Source of the DNA: Nostoc parmelioides FACHB-3921
GTDB taxonomy: Bacteria > Cyanobacteriota > Cyanobacteriia > Cyanobacteriales > Nostocaceae
Assembly: GCF_014696625.1 (NCBI RefSeq)
Contig: NZ_JACJQL010000005.1
Span: 161,259-225,258 of the forward strand
Reading direction: 5' to 3'
Length of the DNA: 64,000 nucleotides
Below are positions 44,984-52,989 of the stretch, piece by piece; the stretch's first letter is position 1, and each line of letters begins with the position of its first letter. The notes below the pieces were generated by a model. That model searched no databases, was not told the DNA's origin, and saw only the letters and a program-made list of their open reading frames with translations. The translations under genes were made by a program, and so were the position numbers.

Positions 44984-45841
44984 CTATTCAGAATTCATGA
45001 CTATAGAAAGAGCAATTTGATAGACTTGGCGACGGTTGAGGGAAGTATATTTAGTTAGTTGACGACTAGCTTGCGATCGCGATATTCCTTGCATCATTAA
45101 TTGTTGCAGTTCAGCTTTGAGTTGCTCCTCTGTCAGTAGGGTTTCGCTGGGTGGGTTTCCTGCTACCAAAAGCGTATATTCACCTTGGGGTTCCTTTTGT
45201 TGGTAATGGGCGATCGCTTCCCCAATGCTCCCCCGCCAAAATTCCTCATATAATTTAGTTAACTCCCTTGCCAGGACAATTTGGCGATCGCTTCCCCAAA
45301 CTTCTGCTAAATCTTGTAAAGTTTCCCGCAAGCGGTGGGGCGATTCGTAGAAAATTAGAGTGCGGGATTCTGTTTGTAAAGCCTCTAAATGTTCTCGTCT
45401 TTGTTGACTTTTCGCAGGTAAAAAACCTTCAAATACAAACTTATCCGTTGGTAGTCCCGCCGCACTCAAGGCTGTAATTGCCGCACTCGCACCAGGAATG
45501 GGAACTACGGGAATGGCTACCTCAACACAAGCTTTCACCAGTTCATAACCAGGATCAGAAATTCCCGGCATACCTGCATCACTGACTAGAGCGATCGCTT
45601 TACCACCATGCAAATGTTCTAATAATTCTGGGATGCGACTGGTACGATTATGTTCATGGTAACTAATTTGGGGTGTTTTCACCTGGAAATACTGGAGCAA
45701 CTTACCCGTGTGACGCGTATCTTCCGCCGCAATCAAATCTACATTTTGCAAGATCCGCACCGCCCGAAAAGTGATATCCTCCAAGTTACCAATCGGTGTA
45801 CCAACTATATATAGTGTTCCTGGTTTGGGATCAGTCTGCAT
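44984..45841 (-). CDS. rsmI: 16S rRNA (cytidine1402-2'-O)-methyltransferase
   Basis: This 285-residue SAM-dependent enzyme methylates the 2'-OH of C1402 in the ribosomal decoding centre. Family motifs are GTLYIVGTPIGNLEDITFRA, AAEDTRHTGKLL, LVSDAGMPGISDPGYEL and VPIPGASAAITALSAAGLPT. The length is typical. It is divergent from the PfkB-type kinase gene, with two palindromic repeats in the spacer. Confidence 0.95.
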   Translation of the reverse strand: MQTDPKPGTLYIVGTPIGNLEDITFRAVRILQNVDLIAAEDTRHTGKLLQYFQVKTPQISYHEHNRTSRIPELLEHLHGGKAIALVSDAGMPGISDPGYELVKACVEVAIPVVPIPGASAAITALSAAGLPTDKFVFEGFLPAKSQQRREHLEALQTESRTLIFYESPHRLRETLQDLAEVWGSDRQIVLARELTKLYEEFWRGSIGEAIAHYQQKEPQGEYTLLVAGNPPSETLLTEEQLKAELQQLMMQGISRSQASRQLTKYTSLNRRQVYQIALSIVMNSE

Positions 45842-45874
45842 TTAATCAATTCAAAATTCAAAAAATATTAGTAC

Positions 45875-45927
45875 AGAAGCGATTAATCGCATCTTGGAAA
45901 ATTGTACAGACGCGATTAATCGCGTCT
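45875..45927. repeat. Two palindromic repeat copies in tandem
   Basis: AGAAGCGATTAATCGCATCT (45875-45894, imperfect) and AGACGCGATTAATCGCGTCT (45908-45927, perfect) lie 13 bp apart, each preceded by gtac, between rsmI and the PfkB-type gene. Confidence 0.85.
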
Positions 45928-45934
45928 CTAACAA

Positions 45935-46795
45935 ATGACAAATCACGCTTTATTTGTAGGTTTGGTCACATTAGATTTAATTTATTTGGCTGAATCTGCT
46001 CCTGAAAATAATCAGAAACTAGTAGCAACTGATTACACTGTAGCAGCAGGTGGGCCTGCGACTAATGCGGCTGTGACTTTTAGTTATCTGGGTAATCAAG
46101 CTACTGTTTTGGGTGTGGTTGGTTCCCACCCGATGACGCAACTAATTCGTAGTGATTTGACTAAATATCAAGTAGCGATCGCTGACCTTGATCCTACTAT
46201 TAATACACCACCGCCTGTATCTTCCATTATTGTCACCCAAGCCACGGGGGAACGGGCTGTCATTTCTATCAATGCTGTCAAAACCCAAGTCAGTAGCGAC
46301 TCTATCCCACCAGATATTTTACATAATATTGATATCGTGCTGATTGATGGGCATCAGATGAATGTGGGGTATGTCATCGCACAAATGGCTAAAGCCGATC
46401 ATATCCCTGTGGTCATCGATGGCGGTAGTTGGAAACCAGGATTTGAGCAAATCCTACCATTAGTTGATTACGTCATTTGTTCCGCTAACTTTTATCCCCC
46501 TAACTGTAGTTCTGGCGAAGAAGTTTTCGCTTATCTCCAAAATTTAGGCATTCCCCACATCGCCATTACCCACGGCGAACAGCCGATTGAATATCTAAAT
46601 TGTGGCGAACGTGGTACTGTGATTGTACCTAAGATTACAGCAGTTGATACCCTGGGGGCTGGCGATATTTTTCATGGTGCTTTTTGCCACTACATATTAC
46701 AAGCAAGTTTTACCAAAGCACTAGAAGAAGCAGCCAAAATTGCATCTGATGCTTGTAAACTCTTTGGTACGCGCCGTTGGATGGATGTGAAATGA
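45935..46795 (+). CDS. PfkB/ribokinase family sugar kinase
   Basis: This 286-residue kinase has an N-terminal GGPATNAAVTFSYLGNQAT motif and the catalytic DTLGAGDIFHGAF anion-hole motif near the C-terminus. It should phosphorylate a sugar or nucleoside, but the substrate is unknown. The stop overlaps the next gene's ATG (ATGA), so the two products are coupled. Pairing with a bisphosphate-nucleotidase-like phosphatase hints at sugar- or nucleotide-phosphate turnover. The palindrome pair lies just before its start. Confidence 0.88.
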   Translation: MTNHALFVGLVTLDLIYLAESAPENNQKLVATDYTVAAGGPATNAAVTFSYLGNQATVLGVVGSHPMTQLIRSDLTKYQVAIADLDPTINTPPPVSSIIVTQATGERAVISINAVKTQVSSDSIPPDILHNIDIVLIDGHQMNVGYVIAQMAKADHIPVVIDGGSWKPGFEQILPLVDYVICSANFYPPNCSSGEEVFAYLQNLGIPHIAITHGEQPIEYLNCGERGTVIVPKITAVDTLGAGDIFHGAFCHYILQASFTKALEEAAKIASDACKLFGTRRWMDVK

Positions 46796-47664
46796 AAGAC
46801 TTACAAGAGATATTAGCGATCGCTCGTGCTGTGGGTTGGGGTGCAGCCGAAATATTACAATCTTATTATCACGGCACAGCCAAAGACTCAAATCTCAACG
46901 TGCAGTATAAGCAGAATGAGCCTGTCACCGTTGCCGATATCACCGTCAGTCAATATATTTTACAAAATCTACAAGCTGCTTTAGGACAAGAAGATTTTGC
47001 CTACATCAGTGAAGAAACCTATAAATCAGAATTATCTGAAGAGACAAAAACTAAAACTGATTGGGTATGGATTATTGACCCCTTAGATGGAACCCGTGGT
47101 TTTATTGAAAAAACTGGCGATTTTGCAGTCCACATTGCTTTAGTCAAAGAACATCGACCAGTTTTGGCAGTGGTAGCAATACCAGAAGCAGATAAATTAT
47201 ATTTCGCTATCAAAGATAGTGGTACATTTGTAGAGACACGCAATAATTCCAACATTTCACAACTATCACTCAACAACACAACTAAGTCCTTAGAGGATCT
47301 GACGATAGTTGTGAGTCGTTCTCACCGTAATCAAAAATTAGACTACCTACTAGAAAGATTGCCTTGTCAGCAGCAAAAATCCGTGGGTAGCGTAGGTTGC
47401 AAGATAGCTACAATTCTAGAACAGCAAGCAGACTTTTACATTTCCCTGTCTGGCAAATCTGCACCCAAAGACTGGGATATAGCCGCACCAGAATTAATTT
47501 TGACAGAAGCTGGGGGCAAGTTTACTCATTTTGACGGCTCGCCCTTACAATACAATACCGGAGATATCAATCAGTGGGGTGGCTTACTGGCTAGTAACGG
47601 CCAGTACCATACAGAACTCTGCCAGAAAACAGAAAAAATATTGGTGCAGTTTGACAAGTTGTAA
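46792..47664 (+). CDS. Inositol monophosphatase superfamily, CysQ-like 3'(2'),5'-bisphosphate nucleotidase
   Basis: An ATG at 46777 is in frame, but the ATG at 46792 overlaps the previous stop in the typical ATGA arrangement and is preferred (290 residues). Lithium-sensitive phosphatase motifs are present: EPVTVADITVSQYIL, WVWIIDPLDGTRGFIEKTGDF with its metal-binding Asp residues, and WDIAAPELILTEAGGKFT. It probably removes the 3'-phosphate of PAP to give AMP, protecting sulphur metabolism. Other IMPase-type substrates are possible. Confidence 0.87.
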   Translation: MKDLQEILAIARAVGWGAAEILQSYYHGTAKDSNLNVQYKQNEPVTVADITVSQYILQNLQAALGQEDFAYISEETYKSELSEETKTKTDWVWIIDPLDGTRGFIEKTGDFAVHIALVKEHRPVLAVVAIPEADKLYFAIKDSGTFVETRNNSNISQLSLNNTTKSLEDLTIVVSRSHRNQKLDYLLERLPCQQQKSVGSVGCKIATILEQQADFYISLSGKSAPKDWDIAAPELILTEAGGKFTHFDGSPLQYNTGDINQWGGLLASNGQYHTELCQKTEKILVQFDKL

Positions 47665-47841
47665 AAAAATTTGTCCCCAAACCTACATGAAATCGATAAG
47701 TCTTAACCACAAATTACCGACAATAAATCGCTAATTTCTGATGCTGTGTCAAGTTCTCCCAACATTTAAGAGCTGTGCTATAGTTGAGTCTATAAGAATT
47801 ATTTTCGGTTGAGTGACTCATTTTGATTTATAAAAAGTATC

Positions 47842-47886
47842 TCTCCGAATTTAACTCTCTACATTTCCTGAATTCGGAGACATTGT
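47842..47886 (+). promoter_or_regulatory. Shine-Dalgarno-sequestering hairpin in the RRM gene leader
   Basis: TCTCCGAATT (47842-47851) and AATTCGGAGA (47871-47880) are perfectly complementary over 10 bp. The 3' arm contains the GGAGA ribosome site, 6 bases from the ATG at 47887. Translation should be low unless this stem opens, which suggests temperature or protein control of the RNA-binding protein. Confidence 0.65.
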
Positions 47887-48213
47887 ATGTCAATTTACAT
47901 CGGTAACTTATCCTACCAAGTTACAGAGGAAGACCTGAAGCTGGCCTTCGCAGAGTACGGAAAAGTTAGCCGCGTTCAATTACCAACCGACCGTGAAACT
48001 GGCCGTCCTCGTGGTTTTGCTTTTGTAGAAATGGAAACAGAAGCTCAAGAAACCGCAGCCATTGAAGCACTGGATGGTGCTGAATGGATGGGACGCGATT
48101 TAAAAGTCAACAAAGCTAAACCCCGTGAAGAAAGAAGTTCTCCTCGTGGTGGCGGCGGTGGTTGGGGTAATAATAACCGTGGTGGCGGTGGTGGTAATCG
48201 CCGCAGTTACTAA
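47887..48213 (+). CDS. Glycine-rich RRM RNA-binding protein (cold-inducible Rbp type)
   Basis: This 108-residue protein has one RNA-recognition motif (residues 2-80) with RNP2 IYIGNL and RNP1 RGFAFVEM. A Gly/Arg/Asn-rich tail (SPRGGGGGWGNNNRGGGGGN) follows. Cyanobacterial Rbp proteins of this build are often cold-induced and bind RNA in the cytosol, and several in Anabaena are controlled through their 5' leader. Here the Shine-Dalgarno lies within a perfect 10-bp hairpin, and a strong terminator follows at 48251-48284. Confidence 0.95.
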   Translation: MSIYIGNLSYQVTEEDLKLAFAEYGKVSRVQLPTDRETGRPRGFAFVEMETEAQETAAIEALDGAEWMGRDLKVNKAKPREERSSPRGGGGGWGNNNRGGGGGNRRSY

Positions 48214-48250
48214 ATCCTATTGCTGAAACGCAAGCTTGAAATAATAGAAT

Positions 48251-48284
48251 CTCCAGCAGATTAAATCTGCTGGAGTATTTTTTT
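48251..48284 (+). terminator. Terminator after the RRM gene
   Basis: CTCCAGCAGAT (48251-48261), loop taa, ATCTGCTGGAG (48265-48275), then tatttttttgg: an 11-bp perfect stem plus T-run, a textbook Rho-independent terminator. Confidence 0.92.
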
Positions 48285-48290
48285 GGACAT

Positions 48291-48455
48291 TTATCCGTAA
48301 GAGAATTCATCGCCTTTCACAACGAAAAGTTTGTTGGCGTAGGTCTTGTATTCATCCACCCAAACCAGCGCAAGGGTTTTCCCGCCAGTATCATCTCCCA
48401 GCGATCGCCCTCCATCCTCAAGCCAGACTTTATCTGATTGTGGTAAACCCAACAC
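48291..48455 (-). CDS. Candidate 54-residue protein, convergent with the RRM gene
   Basis: A GTG-started frame of 54 codons encodes a soluble peptide with GLPQSDKVWLEDGGRSLGDD, KTLALVWVDEYKTYANKLFV and the end KGDEFSYG. The composition looks coding, with mixed hydrophobic and charged residues and few rare codons. Its stop lies 7 bp beyond the RRM terminator, so the hairpin sits between two convergent 3' ends. It may be a small gene or the surviving end of a longer one. I do not recognise the family, and GTG use adds uncertainty. Confidence 0.4.
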   Translation of the reverse strand: MLGLPQSDKVWLEDGGRSLGDDTGGKTLALVWVDEYKTYANKLFVVKGDEFSYG

Positions 48456-48536
48456 ACATCACATAGATTGCTGTACACTCACAAAGTATTGTCGATACAA
48501 TTAATCTGCAATCTTTGCCTTGGGACAATCAGGAAA

Positions 48537-49307
48537 ATGTTACGTGTTTATCATCTTATAATTGCTACTATTTTACTCATTCTGGTACCAGTGGGAGCAA
48601 GATTTGCCTTCCCGAACCTTTTTACAAATAAAAATACACAACCTAACACTGAAGCTACAACAACCAGAACTGCTACCCCATCAAAACAAATCAATATTCA
48701 AAAAGGAAATACTTGGCAAAGATTGTTACGTAGCACCTCTGCACCCAACAATTGGCAAGTTTTACCTTGTCAGGGAGAAGCCGCTTTACTATGCGTTTCT
48801 TCTCAAGGTAAAACATTGGGTACAGTTGAGATTGAGATTTACCCAGTAAAAGATAATCCCGACTTTCAAAAGCACCTAACAGAAGTTGGTATCCCTCAAG
48901 GTTCTCAAATCAACTTACAAAATCCCCAGTCCCAAAACCAACTTGTCAAAGCACTCCAAGCTTGGGTGGCGGACTCATATAACACCTTTGCCAAAGACCA
49001 CCAAGCTAAATACGCAGACAAAATTGTTTTCTCCACCTATCCACCACAACAGGTAACGGTTGGTCAACAGCCTGGGATGCGTTATGGTTTTGTCAGACTC
49101 AAGCCAGAAGGCGGTGTGCAAGAGCAACATATTGGTTATGTTACCTCAGATGGCACACAACTCTACGTAATTAACACATCCTTTAACCCAAGTTCATCAA
49201 AAGCTAAATTTGACAGCCTGGAAAACTTGGCAATTTTTCAACCATACTTGTCGGCGATCGCCGAAAATTTGAATTTGTCTAGCAATCCAAAATCAGCACA
49301 ACCTTAG
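48537..49307 (+). CDS. Predicted exported or membrane-anchored protein, unknown
   Basis: The frame opens at a TTG (48468), but the ATG at 48537 starts a clean signal/anchor helix (LRVYHLIIATILLILVPVGA) and is preferred, giving 256 residues. The remainder is hydrophilic with a Thr/Pro-rich linker (residues about 32-52). A globular part contains WQVLPCQGEAALLCVSSQGK, with two Cys that may form a disulphide, and GYVTSDGTQLYVINTSFNP. No family is recognised. It is probably extracytoplasmic and monocistronic. Confidence 0.72.
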   Translation: MLRVYHLIIATILLILVPVGARFAFPNLFTNKNTQPNTEATTTRTATPSKQINIQKGNTWQRLLRSTSAPNNWQVLPCQGEAALLCVSSQGKTLGTVEIEIYPVKDNPDFQKHLTEVGIPQGSQINLQNPQSQNQLVKALQAWVADSYNTFAKDHQAKYADKIVFSTYPPQQVTVGQQPGMRYGFVRLKPEGGVQEQHIGYVTSDGTQLYVINTSFNPSSSKAKFDSLENLAIFQPYLSAIAENLNLSSNPKSAQP

Positions 49308-50436
49308 TAATTACATAATTTCTTTAAATAAACATAAAGAATGCTAAATTACCAAAATTTTTTAGATAGGATACCTAACAGATCAGTTAGTACAAATACA
49401 ATACAAGTTTCATATTTGTCATCACCATTATGGATGATAGATATTAAGCTTAACGACACGTTCGCAGTGGTGTATCATTTGTAACGCATGGGATTTTACT
49501 CGCATACATCTATCAGTCGATAGAAAATATTGTAAATACTGGATCGTATCAACATCATATTTAGTTTGTTGAGCAAAAATTAGTTCTTCATCATCCCTCA
49601 ATGTGATGATATCATCACATTTACTTGTATATGCTGAAAGCTTAAGTGATGAAAATAACTAATTGTCGTATGTAAATATGCGGTTAACACACAGATCGTT
49701 TCACGAAAATTTCAATAACCGCATAGTTATAGAACTCTTTTGTGATGCTTAGATAAAAACTATTGGTGAAAATACATCACATACTTAATTTTGTGATTTA
49801 AACTAAGTATAATTCTTAGCAATGTATCAATAAGATTTAAGATTTCTTAGTAATTACATAAAAATACAGTTCTTTTTCTAATGAAAATATAAAAGAATAC
49901 TTAAGTAGTTACCAAAAAGTACACATAACTGAAACTTAGTCAAAGGCAGGTTCACACTTGGTTATATGGTTGATGTGATAACTGGTGATTTTTACACCGT
50001 TTGGTAGCGGTGTAAGTGTGGATTTATAAAGTGCTGTTCATCAAAGTTTCAGTGATACGAAAGAATAAGCTTTAGTAAAAGATGAGCTTTCAATCTCTGA
50101 ACTAAGGGTCTGTCAAAATTTTATTCCATATCTTCTGCTGACGATTACGAGTTGGGGAAACTTCGCAATCTAGTAGCTTCGCTATAAGAGTCTTCGCCTG
50201 GGCGCTTCCTTTAAGTAGCTAGTCTATTAAGCTTAGGCTGAACTCCGTGTGGCACATAGACTCTAAAACAGAAGTTTTATGTTAGTCAGTCAAAGTTCAA
50301 TAGCAAGACTGTGCTGCGGAGAGATTTGCCAATTCCTTGGGATTGGTAAATCCTTCCGTAAGCTGCACGCTGCACATCTGTGTGGTTCAACCAAAAGAGC
50401 TTAGTTTTGATTGGCAAAGCTTCTAGTTATTAAGTT

Positions 50437-50539
50437 ATACCAATTTGAAAAAATAATGCGACAAATAAACCATCTGTAGAGACGCGATGAATCGCATCTT
50501 TACCCAAGAATGTGTTGCAATCATTAATTGAATTGGTAT
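50437..50539. mobile_element. 103-bp MITE-like element with ATACCAATT ends
   Basis: Perfect 9-bp terminal inverted repeats ATACCAATT (50437-50445) and AATTGGTAT (50531-50539). The sequences tta|taccaatt at the left and aattggta|tta at the right suggest a TTA target duplication. The centre contains an AGACGCGATGAATCGCATCT palindrome (50480-50499). It ends 37 bp before the terpene synthase start. Confidence 0.6.
50480..50499. repeat. Palindromic repeat, variant copy inside the 103-bp element
   Basis: AGACGCGATGAATCGCATCT differs from the perfect form at two positions. It lies in the centre of the TTA-flanked element. Confidence 0.7.
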
Positions 50540-50576
50540 TAGTTAAATTGGCATTTCTTGGAAACACAAAGGATTT

Positions 50577-51545
50577 ATGGAAAAATTTACTTTCCCAAAT
50601 TTATACTGCCCATTTCCAGAAAAGAAAAATCAGCATTTTGAATTTCTAGAAGAGTATGCACTTCAATGGGTACTTCGCTTTAAGCTAATTGATAGTGAAT
50701 CTCTATATCAACGGTTCTCGAAAGCAAAATTTTATTTACTCACAGCAGGCGCTTATCCTCATTGTCAACTGGAAGAATTAAAAATTGCTAATGATGTAAT
50801 TAGCTGGTTATTTATCTGGGATGATCAATGTGATATTTCTGATTTAGGGAAAAAGCCTGAGTTACTGAAAATTTGGTGTAACAGATTCCTAGAAATATTA
50901 AATGGTGCAGAACTTACTCCCGACGATCTGCCCCTCGGATTTGCATTGAGAGATATTAGAAATCGCATAATTAATAGGGGAAGCATAACATTTTTCCATC
51001 ATTTTGTGCGGAACTTCGAGGATTATTTTCACGGATGTATTGAAGAAGCTCATAACCGCGTCAATGTATCAGTTCCTGATGTTGAATCTTATATCAAAAT
51101 CCGTAGCGCAAACGCCGCAGCAGCTTTGTGTCTCAATTTAATCGAATTCTGTGACAGAGTAATGATTCCTTATTCTTTAAGAAATCATGAGACTCTCAAC
51201 AAACTAACTCAAATGACGATTAATATTCTTGCCTGGTCTAATGATATTTTCTCCGCTCCTAGAGAAATAGCTAATGGTGAGGTGCATAATTTAGTTTTTG
51301 TCATACATCATCATCAAAAAATCTCTCTAGAAAAAGCCATGTTAGCGGCTGCTGCAATGCACAATCACGAAGTTCAGAAACTTGTAAATTTAGAATCAAA
51401 AATTGCATCTTTTAGTGCAGAAACCGATGCAGAGATTACAAGGTATATATCTGGATTACACACATGGATACGTGGAAATCTAGATTGGTACGCTCATTCA
51501 GGGCGCTATCAAATAACAGAGAAATTAGAATTACTTGCTTCTTAA
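50577..51545 (+). CDS. Class I terpene synthase (sesquiterpene cyclase)
   Basis: This 322-residue enzyme has both metal-binding motifs: the Asp-rich DDQCD (residues 82-86) and NSE-type NDIFSAPRE (222-230). The SGRY pair sits near the C-terminus and a likely pyrophosphate-sensing Arg in SYIKIRSANA. The family cyclises farnesyl diphosphate, with three Mg2+, to a sesquiterpene. From memory, the Nostoc PCC 7120 enzyme in the same gene setting (NS1) makes germacrene A, which is the best guess for the product. AAAGGA precedes the ATG. The P450 gene starts 21 bp after its stop, so they form an operon. Confidence 0.93.
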   Translation: MEKFTFPNLYCPFPEKKNQHFEFLEEYALQWVLRFKLIDSESLYQRFSKAKFYLLTAGAYPHCQLEELKIANDVISWLFIWDDQCDISDLGKKPELLKIWCNRFLEILNGAELTPDDLPLGFALRDIRNRIINRGSITFFHHFVRNFEDYFHGCIEEAHNRVNVSVPDVESYIKIRSANAAAALCLNLIEFCDRVMIPYSLRNHETLNKLTQMTINILAWSNDIFSAPREIANGEVHNLVFVIHHHQKISLEKAMLAAAAMHNHEVQKLVNLESKIASFSAETDAEITRYISGLHTWIRGNLDWYAHSGRYQITEKLELLAS

Positions 51546-51566
51546 GAAAGTCATCAATATTTTATT

Positions 51567-52973
51567 ATGAAGTATCAGATAAAGAGACCTAATCCGCTAA
51601 AAACTCACCCTTTTCTACAAAAACTACAATGGGTTGCTGATCCTGTAGAATACATGGAAAAAGCATCTCTGCAACATCCTGATATGTTTACAGCAGAGGT
51701 AGTTGGCTTCGGCGACACGGTAGTATTTGTTAGTCACCCTCAGGGAATCCAGACAATTTTTACCAATGATAGAAAAAAGTTAGTAGCTGTTGGTGAAGCA
51801 AACAGAATTTTGTATCCTTTAGTGGGTAACAATTCTATGTTTCTACTAGAAGGAGTAAAGCACAAGCAGCGACGACAACTCCTTATGCCCTCCTTTCATG
51901 GAGAAAGAATGCGCGAGTATGGCCACTTAATCAGAAATATTACTGAAAACCTTTTTAGTCAGCTACAACAGGATGTTACTTTTTCCGCTCTCACAGCAAT
52001 GCGGGAAATCTCGATGCAGGTTATTTTACAAGCTGTGTTTGGTTTTTATGATGGAGAACGTTGTCAACAATTCAAACATTTATTACCAGTTTTTCTCTCA
52101 GAGTTATTCCAGTCCCCATTGGCTTCTAGTATCCTCTTTTTCCCTTCCCTCCAAAAAGATTTAGGTAATTTGACTCCCTGGGGAAGATTTGTCCGCCAAA
52201 GAGAGAAAATTGATAAATTGCTTTATGAAGAAATTGCTGAACGCAGACAGGAAATAAATTCTGATCGTGTTGATATTCTTTCCTTACTCATATCAGCTAG
52301 AGATGAGACAGGTAATCCCATGTCCGATAAAGAATTGCGAGATGAATTAATTACCTTAATGATTTCTGGACATGAAACTACAGGGACAGCTATGGCATGG
52401 TCTCTATATTGGATTCTGCAAACGCCAGAAGTATTTCAACGGCTGATCCAAGAGTTAGATAGCCTCGGCGATTCTCCTGATCCTATGAGTATTTTTCGAT
52501 TGCCATATCTTACAGCTGTCTGTAACGAGACTTTGCGAATTAATCCTGTCGCTATGTTAACACTACCTAGAGTAGTAAAAGAACCAATTGAGCTATTGGG
52601 GAATAAACTAGAGACTGGTACAACAGTAGTTGGTTGCATTTATCTGACTCATCATAGAGAAGATTTATATCCCGAATCAAAGCTATTTAAACCAGAGCGG
52701 TTTCTCAATCGTGAATTTTCCCAGTATGAATTTATGCCATTTGGTGGTGGTGTACGTGGTTGTATTGGTCAGGCTCTGGCTATGTTTGAAATGAAGATAG
52801 TATTAGCAACAGTCTTATCACGTTATCAACTTGTACTGGCAAATAAAAAACCGGAACGTCCTCAACGTCAAGGTTTTACTCTTACACCTAACAACGGAGT
52901 AAAGATGCTAATTACAGGACAACATAAGCGTCAAAACTACTCAATGGCTGCCTCAAAAACCTTAAAATCATAG
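51567..52973 (+). CDS. Cytochrome P450, CYP110 type
   Basis: This 468-residue haem monooxygenase shows the I-helix oxygen-binding GHETT (in ISGHETTGTAMAW), the ExxR pair in NETLRINP, the PERF segment and the haem loop FMPFGGGVRGCIG with axial ligand Cys399. There is no membrane anchor, so it should draw electrons from ferredoxin and its reductase. It is co-transcribed with the terpene synthase and should oxidise the sesquiterpene product. The Nostoc homologue was reported to oxygenate germacrene A. CYP110 assignment is by resemblance. Confidence 0.93.
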   Translation: MKYQIKRPNPLKTHPFLQKLQWVADPVEYMEKASLQHPDMFTAEVVGFGDTVVFVSHPQGIQTIFTNDRKKLVAVGEANRILYPLVGNNSMFLLEGVKHKQRRQLLMPSFHGERMREYGHLIRNITENLFSQLQQDVTFSALTAMREISMQVILQAVFGFYDGERCQQFKHLLPVFLSELFQSPLASSILFFPSLQKDLGNLTPWGRFVRQREKIDKLLYEEIAERRQEINSDRVDILSLLISARDETGNPMSDKELRDELITLMISGHETTGTAMAWSLYWILQTPEVFQRLIQELDSLGDSPDPMSIFRLPYLTAVCNETLRINPVAMLTLPRVVKEPIELLGNKLETGTTVVGCIYLTHHREDLYPESKLFKPERFLNREFSQYEFMPFGGGVRGCIGQALAMFEMKIVLATVLSRYQLVLANKKPERPQRQGFTLTPNNGVKMLITGQHKRQNYSMAASKTLKS

Positions 52974-52989
52974 TATGGTTATTTTACTA

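Larger units (their letters stand above)
49308..50576. promoter_or_regulatory. 1.27 kb leader region of the terpene cluster
   Basis: This stretch has no supported ORF but several structures. An inverted repeat TATGCGGTTA (49677-49686)/TAACCGCATA (49716-49725) is perfect over 10 bp. A hairpin TTACACCG (49992-49999)/CGGTGTAA (50008-50015) follows. GATTTGCCAAT (50323-50333)/ATTGGTAAATC (50342-50352) pairs with one G-T. A 103-bp TTA-flanked element occupies 50437-50539. Together they could carry promoters, a long 5' leader or a small RNA for the terpene synthase operon. Confidence 0.5.
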
